Positions 8,258 through 18,200 of a stretch of 36,397 nucleotides of DNA are shown here, in pieces. The notes under the pieces are model-generated. The model worked only from the letters and a program-made list of their open reading frames with translations, made no database searches and was not told the DNA's origin. The DNA is from Oscillospiraceae bacterium (GTDB lineage: Bacteria > Bacillota > Clostridia > Oscillospirales > Ruminococcaceae): the NCBI GenBank assembly GCA_015067215.1, contig SVMW01000021.1:1-36397 (forward strand). Reading direction: 5' to 3'. Position 1 is the stretch's first letter. Every line of letters starts with the position of its first letter. The position numbers and the translations under genes are program-made.

Positions 8258-8291
8258 TAAACGGCATTGAATTGGTATATATAAAATGAAA

Positions 8292-8346
8292 ATCCCGCAA
8301 TGAAAACCATGGCGGGATGGAAAAAGGGTGGAATTTTCCACCCTTT
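8292..8346 (-). terminator. Tandem hairpins ending the B3/B4 gene transcript
   Basis: Two hairpins lie side by side. The first met by minus-strand transcription is an 11-bp stem (8323-8333 with 8336-8346, core AGGGTGGAA) followed by five T residues. The second is a 7-bp stem, ATCCCGC/GCGGGAT (8292-8298 with 8312-8318), followed by a short T-rich stretch. Together they separate the B3/B4 gene from the DUF5695-like gene. Confidence 0.75.
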
Positions 8347-8368
8347 CAATCTGTACTATGTAATTTAA

Positions 8369-9025
8369 TCAAATCATTGCGGTTTCAATTTCGGCATCAG
8401 GTGCAAGGGTGAAAATGTATTTTTTTAAAACTTCCATTGCATCGGTTATTGTTTTTTCGTCAAGGTCAGGGGTGCCGAAAAGGGGATAAAACACATTTGT
8501 GCTGTCAGTTTTTGCACAGGTGCGGCTGTCGGTGCCTGCAATAAGACTGAAAATTATGCCGCTGTTATCTCTGGCACAGAAATCGCCGGGGTAGGTGTGC
8601 AATGTTTCTTTCATACCCTCAAAATCTTCCTTATGAGTGGCAATATAAAGCTGAACTTCACCGTCAATGCTGTCAATATCGTGGGCACCTGACAGCACAA
8701 AGGTGGTAAGTTCCATTAAAAAGGCAATTTCGGAAACGGGGTTGAATGCAGGGAACGGACGGTTTTTGAACACCACCGATTCAAACTGCAGCATAACGGG
8801 ATATGTCTTTTTGAACTTTTTGAAAAAACGGAAATATGGGTTTTCGCCAAACACAGCTTTGCGGTCATATTCCGCAAATTTTTCTTTAAGCAAAGCAATT
8901 TCACTGTCGGCAAGGGCACGGAATTTATCTACCTGCCACTGTTCTTCAGGCGGGAATTTAACCTGTAATATGCCAAGGGGGAATTTTATCTCCTCAAGGG
9001 ATGAATGTCTGGTTATTTTTATCAT
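8369..9025 (-). CDS. B3/B4 tRNA-binding-domain protein (stand-alone, COG3382-like)
   Basis: A 218-residue cytoplasmic protein resembling the B3/B4 domain, which in the beta chain of phenylalanyl-tRNA synthetase helps edit mischarged tRNA. Visible family features are the FKK...YPVMLQFE helix region, PVSEIAFLMELTTFVLSGAHDIDSIDG and a C-terminal segment with GIIFSLIAGTDSRTCAKTDSTNVFYPLFG. Stand-alone versions occur in many bacteria and may edit or sense aminoacyl-tRNA, but this is inference. The frame stays open to 9067 with a GTG, but the ATG at 9025 has GGAGG upstream and lies downstream of a consensus promoter, whereas 9067 lies inside that promoter. Ser/Thr residues near TDSTN could be ligand contacts. 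Confidence 0.7.
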   Translation of the reverse strand: MIKITRHSSLEEIKFPLGILQVKFPPEEQWQVDKFRALADSEIALLKEKFAEYDRKAVFGENPYFRFFKKFKKTYPVMLQFESVVFKNRPFPAFNPVSEIAFLMELTTFVLSGAHDIDSIDGEVQLYIATHKEDFEGMKETLHTYPGDFCARDNSGIIFSLIAGTDSRTCAKTDSTNVFYPLFGTPDLDEKTITDAMEVLKKYIFTLAPDAEIETAMI

Positions 9026-9052
9026 TCTGCACACCTCCGTATGTATATCTGT

Positions 9053-9081
9053 ATGATAAAAAAACACACAGACAATGTCAA
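9053..9081 (-). promoter_or_regulatory. Sigma-A promoter of the B3/B4 gene
   Basis: Read on the minus strand: TTGACA (9076-9081), about 17-bp spacer, TATCAT (9053-9058). It diverges from the promoter of the giant surface protein gene. Confidence 0.75.
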
Positions 9082-9145
9082 GATAAAGAGGTGTAAATGC
9101 AGAAAAAAGATGGTAAAAAAATGAGATAATATTATTTGCTGTACA

Positions 9146-9174
9146 TTGAAATAAATTTAATATTAATATATAAT
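9146..9174 (+). promoter_or_regulatory. Strong sigma-A promoter of the giant secreted protein gene
   Basis: TTGAAA (9146-9151), 17-bp spacer, TATAAT (9169-9174), in very AT-rich DNA. It predicts a 5' leader of about 68 bases ending in AAAGGAG before the ATG at 9249. No riboswitch-like structure was seen in the leader. Confidence 0.8.
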
Positions 9175-9248
9175 TAAAATTAATATAATATGTAACGAAA
9201 ATACGTTTGGTATTATTGAACTAAGTAAAATATAAAAAGGAGAAGAAA

Positions 9249-12200
9249 ATGAAACGATTACTTTCTTTGGTTCTCAGTTTCGCAGTGGTTTTCAGCATGA
9301 TGGCACCATCCGTGTATGCGATGGAAACAGCGGAAGACTATTCGGGCGAAACAGCGGTGGCTGAAACAGTGGAAACAACGGAAGAAGCTTTGGAAGAAAC
9401 AGTTTCTGTTGATGTAACCGAAACTGACGAAGTGTCTTCAGAGGCGGAAAACACCGTTGCGGCAACTTCGGCTGATGCCTACATTGCGTTCCGCAAAAAC
9501 GGCGGCGACGAAACTGAGTACAGCGGTGGCTACTACGAGAAATTCTTTATGAATGATTCCGTTGTGGCCTACATTACAGACGGTACAGGTATTGTGCCTG
9601 TGACTGACTATGAATTTTATAGTGGTGGTGACGGTGTTGTTGCGACTGTCAACAGTGATGGCTGTGTTGAACTTGATTTGTCAGCTGCGGCAGAATGTTC
9701 TGAACATAGCATGCACCTGAGCACAGCTGACAACGGATATTTCCTCAAGTTTGAAGTTAAAAAGTATTATGATGTGCAGAATGCATCATTGCTTATAACA
9801 GTAAACGGTAAAACCTATACAAATCAGGAATCACTTGCCAACCCTGTTGAAATTACAGCAGGTGATGCGTATACAATAACCGCAAGGGACGGCAACGGAA
9901 ATATAATTTCCGACCAGGATTATTTCTGCGGTTATGGTCATGGCAAAAATGAAATTTATGATGGTGATGAATCTGATGATTCTTTCTCCTATGATGAATT
10001 TGATTGGCTCGAAGATGTAGACCCTGAGCAGCAGGGTTACTACTACAGATTGGCAGATGACCAGATGAGCGGTGTGTACACCAACTTTGTTCAGATTGGT
10101 ATGAACGGAGCAGGCGATGTAAAGTACAACTACAGCCTTAAGGTTACACAGCCTGACGGTGTATGGCTGACTAAATATATGTACGATGCTGAACTGTACC
10201 AAGGTTCTCCTTTTGAACTGAATGCAGATGAAGAAACATATTTTTATGTTGTAAGCCAGGGTAAACGTATCCCTGCAACAGAAATTTCTGTTACACAGGC
10301 AACAGAAAATTCTGCAACAATCGGCGTTTATGACGAAACAGGGGAATGGTATGGCTGGCTGGCAACATACAAGTACAGCAATACGCCTGCAGAAGGTGAA
10401 GAATATCATTACTCCATTGCTGCAGACGGCACAAACTGGGGCTTTTCAGTTGCATTGCCTGAAAACGTTATCTATGCCGACAGTGAAAATCTGACAGTAT
10501 ATGTTGAATATGACGGCGTAGTGGCAACTGATTCTGCACTGAGAGAAGGTACAGAACGGTTTACAGTTACTGCAGGCGAAAGCCTGAAAGTATGGGCACA
10601 GGATTTATATGGCACATATGTAACAAGCAGAAAGCAGATTAATGAAATTACGATGGATAACAGTCCATACATGACAGCTTCTCATTCAAAGGCTGAAGAC
10701 GGTTCAAGACTGTATACAACCATTACTATTCCTGAAGATGCTGAAAACGGGCAGCATTGGTTCTGCTTTATGTATGACAATGACGGAACATACAGATATT
10801 TCTATAATTTCCCTGTTAATGTTACATCAACAGGTGGCACAGGCAGCGAAGAAGCAGGCACAGATATAAGTAATATGGAAATCAGCCTGCAGTACGGCGT
10901 ATATAACGGACCGGAAATAGGAACAGAAGATAGTCCTCTCAGCCTTTCACAGGGGGACAGATTCAGATTCTATGCAAACGAAATTGACGGTGCTTATGTT
11001 ACTGACGGTACATTTATTACAAATGTAAGCAGCAATACAATGTCAGTAAGCTATTTTATTGAAGACAATGAAATAGGCACACCTGTTTACACAACAGTAA
11101 CAGTAGCAGATGATGCAGCTGTTGGCGTACATGAAGTTTTTGTTACATACCGTGACAAAAACGGCAACACAGCCAGATACAGCTTCTGGCTGGATATTTA
11201 TCAGTCTGTTTCAACACAGGACGGTGTGTGGTACAACGTTGACGGCAGCGATTATGTACAGTTTAACGGTACAGCACCTGTTATTGAACCGGGTGATGTA
11301 GTTAATTTTTATGTAAAGGTAAACGGCAGCATTGTTGTGCCTGACAATATCACCTTTACAGAAAGCAGCCTGCCTTGTACAGTAACTCAGCTGGGATTTG
11401 CAACACTTGATACAAGAAATGCACCAGCAGGTGAACATTACAACATAATAGTTGCAGCAGCAGACACAAACTGGGGCTTTGCAGTGCGTGTTGCAGAAGA
11501 CGGCAGCACACAGCCGGGCGAATACACTGTCAAATGGGGCACAGATACAAACAGCCTTAGAGAGGACTACGCACTTGAAAGTGTGCCAGTTGGTATAGAA
11601 AATACTTTATACATTGAACTGACTGATGCAAACGGTGTTAAAAAATCATTTGACAGTTTTGGAATTACAGGCCTGAACGGCAGCGATACCAGCAATATAC
11701 ATTACTACATCAACAGTGATGGTTTTCTGGAAGTAAACTTTATGGAAGGCACTGAAACAGGTGAATTCTGTATTAATTTTACAGACGATGCAGGCGGAGA
11801 ATATTCATTCTATTTCCATATTATAGAAGGCAACACCAGTTTTTCAGGTACACTGGAATATCGCAAAGAAGGCGAAGAACAGTGGAAGGTGGCTTCTGAA
11901 GGTACAAATTATACACCTTGGGGTGCGCTGGAAGTTGAACTTTTTGAAAATATAGAACTTAAATTTACCGATAATTACGGAATTAATGTTTCCGACACAG
12001 TATGGTTTGATACCGAATACCCTGGTTGTATTGAATGGGCTTGGTTTGAAGACCATATGGTAGTAAGAGTAAACTCTTCTGAAGAGCTTTATCAGGATAT
12101 TCATGTGACAGCTGTTGTTGACGGAGTTCCGTACAGTCTCAACTTTACCCCTGTTTATACAGAACCTGATACAGAAGGCAAACCGAACTTTGGGGGTTAT

Positions 12201-15200
12201 GCAGAAGGTGTTATTGGCGACCACTTTAACCCTGTATACGCAGACCTTGAAAGATATGTTCATCCTGCAGTAAAAGACTGTGTGCTGGGCATAAGATTTA
12301 TCGATGAATATGGCGATGTTATCCCTATGCATCGTGTAAAACCTGTTATCTGCACATTGCCGGAATGCCTTGATGTGCACTGGGGCTTTGACATCCGTGA
12401 AAATGAAGAAACAGGCGAACAGGATATATACAACGAATGGGAACTCTGGTTTAACGAGGATTCCCCAAGCGGTGAATATACAGCGCAGTTTGTTATAGAT
12501 GATGCATACCTTGCTACAGTAACATTTGAAGCAGCAGAAGAAGGCGGCAGCGGCTATGGCGGAAGTTATGGCGAAATAATCGGTTGGGACTACAATTTCC
12601 GCAAAGACGGCACTTTGGTTATTTCCGAAACAGACCTCAGCTGTATTTATGTATTTACAAATGATTTCCCATCGGATTTCAATGCTAAAGCATATATCGG
12701 TTATGTTGATGAAGACACCGGAATGTTTGTGGCTTACGAAGACCAGTACGGTGTGGAAACTTTTTATAATGAAAACGGGCTCCCTTACTGCGTACAGCTT
12801 AACGGTCAGCTTATGAAGGATAAATACCCTGCTGACTATGCCAACGGTTTCTATCATGTTGCAATGGTTGTTACCGATGCAGAGGGCGAATTTGTATGCT
12901 CTGACGGTTTTGACGGCTTATGGGAAGGCAATTTCTCAGGTGACAGCGGCAAGGCATTGGTTGGCTGGGACTACAACTTCAGAAAAGACGGCAATATCCT
13001 GCTTTCTGATTATGGTATTACTTATATAGATGTTTTCACAAATGATTTCCCGGCAGACTATACAGCTAAAGCATATGTGGGCTATGTTGACCAAGAAACA
13101 GAAAGATTTGTACCTTATGAAACTCAGGACGGTGTTTTTACACATTACACATTCGAAAGCAATGTGCCTTACAGTGTTGAAATTGACTGTGAAGCAGTAA
13201 GAGCTGCTTACCCCGAAGATTATGAACGTGGTTTCCTCCACATTGCAATGGTTGTTACCGATGCAGAGGGCGAATTTGTATGCTCTGACGGCTTTGACGC
13301 ATGGTGGCCGGAAAGAAGTGAAGAAGGCGGCAACGGCGGAAATGGCGATGTTGATTATGGTGATTTCTACACAGAATGGCTGTATAACGACGAAGGCAAT
13401 TTCCTCCTTTCAACACAGAACAAAACAAGCATGGGTGTGGATGTTACATATCCAACACATGGCTATTATGCAGGCGTTGAATTCGGCGAAGTTGTAGACA
13501 ACGAATTTGTGCCTTACAGCAACCCTTCCGTAGGCGTGGAATTCTACTACAACAAATTAAACATGCCAATAGTTGCTGAATTTGACGGTGCAGCAATTGC
13601 ACAGGCTTATCCTGAAGCTTACAAAACAGGCAGTATCCACGCTACACTGGTAATCTACAATGAAGACGGCGATGTAATGGACAGAGTTGGTACAGACTTT
13701 GACTTTACAGATGATAAAGTGAACCAGTTTGAGTACATCTATACAGAAGAAGAGGGCATGCTGGAAATTACCGATGGTCCTGCAACAATCAATGCACAGA
13801 TGCTGGCAGAGGAATTTGGCGATATTGCTGACAATATAATCAATATCGGAATTTACGGCAGAATTAATAGCTGGTCCAGTGCTATTGTTAATACTGAAGG
13901 CAGTGAACTGCTTGCAGCATTCCCTAATGTTGAAACTATCAACATTTTCGGTTTGCAGTACATCGACAGCGGGGCATTCAGCAATATGTCCGGGCTGAAC
14001 TATGCAAATATGATGGACAACTACTCTATGGGTGATGGTGTGTTTGAAAACTGCAGTAATCTGAGAGGAGTTGAGCTTGTAAATCTGGAACATGTGGGTA
14101 TCAATACATTTAAGTATTGCCCATACCTGTACACAGCCGGCACAAAAGGCTACGGCGATTTCCACATCATAATAAGAAATGAATGGGACGATGAAGAAAA
14201 AACACTCACACTTCCTGCAAACCTTTTCTGGGGTTCAAATGTAAGAAACGCATATATCTGTGAATATACACACCTTGGTGATGATGCATTCTATGGCTGT
14301 TATCTTGGATCCCTTTATCTGGACGGCGACACATATGTTTTAGGCAATGCACTTGCAAACACAACTATCGGTGTTATTCTGTTTGAAGACACAGCCGAAG
14401 ATTACTTTGCATATGCAGAATATGAAGGTGAACTCAGCTATGACCGTACAATAGATTACTACAGATATGTAATTGCAAGCGGCTATGCAGGTGAATATCT
14501 TGGTGGCTGGACCTGGTCTGATGATATTACATGGACACTTTATTCTGACGGTCAGATGATTTTTGAAGGTACAGGTACAATTGGCGAACCTGAACTGTAC
14601 AGATACACTAATCCTGTATGGGATGAAGAACTTGGTGAAGTTGTTGAAAAAGAATTTGTTGTCAACGGTTCTCAATGGGCGCAGGCGGGCAAAGTTGATG
14701 AAATTGTAATTAAAAAAGGTATTACAGGCATAAGCGACAGCGCGTTTGAAGGCATGGAATATGCACGCGGGGTAACCCTTGCTGACAGTGTTACATCCAT
14801 AGGCGCAAACGCATTCAAAGACAGCTGGATATCTTCTGTTGTAATACCTGAATCTGTTGAATTTATCGGTGATGATGCCTTTGGCGGAAACACTTACATT
14901 TACAGCGTATGGTATGCAGGCAGCGAAGAAGAGTTTATGAATATTGTTGGCAACACCAGCCAGCCTGGTCTTGCTGAAGCAGATATCCGTGAATATTCAA
15001 CAGAAACATTCACTCTTTCTGCTGAACTTGCAGATGCAGGTGTAAGATTGCGTCCTTCAGGTTCAGAATCAGAAGGTGCATCCAACATCACAGTTCCTGC
15101 AGGTACACAGATAGAATTTGTTGTTCCGTTTGGTGTATCTGTTTACGGCATACTGATAGGCAGAACTTCCGTTTACAACGAAACATTTGTTGCCGGTGCA

Positions 15201-18200
15201 GGCCAGTCAGAAATTACAGCAAATGTTGATATCGGCATAGGCGGCGGTTATGCTGACGGCGGCGAAATCAACGATACAACCTGGTGGCTGTTTGAAGAAG
15301 ATACACTTACCATCTACGGTGAAGGCGCAACAGCCAATTATGAATACAGTGAAGATCTGCCTTGGTATGACTATATAGAAGATATTGAATATGTTATAGT
15401 TGACGAAGGTATCACTGCTATCTGGCGCAGTAACCTGGCGGCCCTTGAGAATGCAAAAACAATTTATCTGCCTTCCACTCTTACAAAAATAGACCGCAGC
15501 CACTTGGGCGGCCTTTGGAACCTTGAAGAGTACATTGTGGCAGAAGGTAACAGACACTTTAAATCAATTGGTGGTGCACTGCTTTCAGAAGGCGGTAAAA
15601 AGCTTATTGAAGTACCTGCATGTGTTGCAACTGAAGACGGTGTTTACACAATACCATCCACAGTAGAAACAGTAGGGGAATATGCATTTGATGATGTAGA
15701 AACAATCACAAAACTTATTGTCCCTGACAATGTTACAAACCTTGAATGGCAGTCTCTCCGTGCAGGTGAAGAAATTGTAATCGGTGATGGCGTGACATCA
15801 CTTCCTATAATGCCATTTAACGGAGAAACCCTTAAAAAACTTACACTTGGCAAAAATGTAAGTGATATTCATTATGCGGCATTGCAGGATGTGGGTAACC
15901 TGGAAGAAATTGCTGTTGATGAAGCAAACAGATATTTTAAAGCTGAAGACGGCTTACTGCTCAGCAAAGACGGCACAAGCGTTTACAGAGCAACAAAAGC
16001 TGCAATCAAATACCGCAACGAAGGTGATGAAACAGGTTACATTGCTGTTCCTCACGGCGTAAAAGTTCTTGTAATGAGATCCTTTATGTATATGTGGTGC
16101 GTAGATGCTGTACAGCTTCCTGAATCACTTACAGTAATTGAAAAAGATGTGTTCAGCGGCTGTGAAAACCTTGCAGTGATTTATGTACCTGCATCAGTAA
16201 CAAGCATAGGAACAAGCGCATTTTCTCTTACAGGTATTACCAATGGTGTAGGTCACTGGGACTTTGAAGAAGACGAAGACGGATTCTTAAATCAGATATG
16301 GGTTGTGGACGAACCGGGTAAAGTTTACTACGGCGGCACACAGACTCAGTGGAACAAAATAAAGGCAAACATAGAATCATCATTTGATGAAAATCAGGAT
16401 GTAATTCTTGACTTTGCACTTGCAGGCAAACTTAATGCTGAAGGCGGCTTTACTGAAGAAGAAAGAAAAGCAATTATCAGATATGCTGATGATGTAACAG
16501 AAGAAATCAGAATTACCGTTGGCGCAAGCGAAAACCCTGTTACAGGTGAAACATACGAAACAAAACAACCTATGATTACATGGGCAATGGGCGATGAAAA
16601 TTACAGTGAAAACTTCAGCGTGGAACAGTCTGATTACGATGATGATGTTTATATTGTAACAATTAAAGCTGCAGGCGAATATGAATTTATGGCTTACAAC
16701 GGGGATAACCCGTCTGACCATAAAGTGTTCAAGTATAAAGTGACAGAAAAAGCAACAGAAGTAAACTTCAACCAGCTTAAAGGCGGTCACACACTTGATG
16801 GCGAATACATTATCGCAGCAGGCAAATCTGTTACACCTGCCCTTAAATGGACAGGCGGCGACAACAAAGCCTGGACAGCAGGCAGCTTCACAGCAGAATA
16901 TAATGTTGTTTGTGCTGATGAATTTAAACAGTATGTAACTGTTGACAGGAAAACAGGTAAAGTTACACTTGCGGCAGATACACCTGAAAAATTCGGCTTT
17001 GCACTTACATACACAGCAACAGAAACTGACAGTACAATGGGCGAAAGCTATACAGTTTATGCTGAATACCCGATGCTGGCAGTAAAAGAACTTGTTAAAG
17101 ATATTCTTGTTACAAACGAAAATGAAGGTTCTGCAAACCTGCCGGTCGGTGACAGGGTTGTAATGGACCAGGCAAGCGGCATAACTGAATTTACATTCAA
17201 AGCAACAGCTTCCAACGGCGGCTGGGCATATGACAAATTTGCATTCACAGCCCCTGCAAGTGCCAACTTTACAGTTGTCGACAACGGTGACAACACCGCA
17301 ACAGTTACACTTCTTGGCGGCACAGGCAGCGTTGTTGTGACAGTAAAACCTCTTGACGGTTCCAACAAAACAGCAAAAGTTACATTCACAACAGGTACAA
17401 CCGTAAAATTCCTTGACATTGTTACAACAATGGAAACAACACCTTTTGAACTGGGCGGCGGCGATTATATCAATGTTATTGCCCTTGCAAAAGGCAAATC
17501 AACAACACTTACAGCAGATATTCTTCCATCCACAGCAACAAACAAAGCTGTTAAATGGGAAGTTCTGGGCGACCCTGCAGTAGCAACAGTAAGCGGCACA
17601 GGCAAGGTTGATGCAAAAACACCTGGTATGGTTGTTGTGCGCGCAGTTGCACAGGACGGTTCCGGTGCGGTTGCGGTAATCGGTGTTCAGGTGGTGGAAG
17701 CTGTAACAAAAGTTCAGATGAACGCACTTGACGGCTTCACAGACGGCAAGGTTCTTCTCGGCGGCGAAACTGCAACATTTAAAGTTGAAGCTGTTCCGAT
17801 GAGAAATGAATTTGATGCAAACGGCAAACCAATAAAAGACCAGTTCACAAATGCTGATGTATTCCCCGATGTGACATGGTCAATCACAGGTGCTCTTGCA
17901 AAAGATGTAAGATACGAAGTATTCCCTGCAGAATATGACAGCAACGGCAATGTTGTTACACCTGCATATGCAGAATTTGCAACAGACAAAGCAGGCGCAC
18001 TTACAGTAAAAGCAACAGCAAATGACGGCAGCGGCAAAAATGCAACATTCAATGTAAAAGTTGAACAGGTGCCTTATGCAATCAGCATGACAGCACCAAA
18101 AGGTGCAGGCCAGTATGTAAGAAATGATGATGTACAGGCCTGGATTATCAAAGGTGACACAGCAAAAGGTATTACAGTTAAACCAACAGTTGTGTTCAAC

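Noticed and set aside
11844-12857. A 337-residue open frame on the minus strand inside the giant gene, and several similar ones (e.g. 9831-10409, 13557-14165)
   Set aside because: They are antisense shadows of a biased, repeat-rich coding strand. They have Cys/Phe/Ile-rich nonsense composition, no ribosome-binding sites and no domain pattern.
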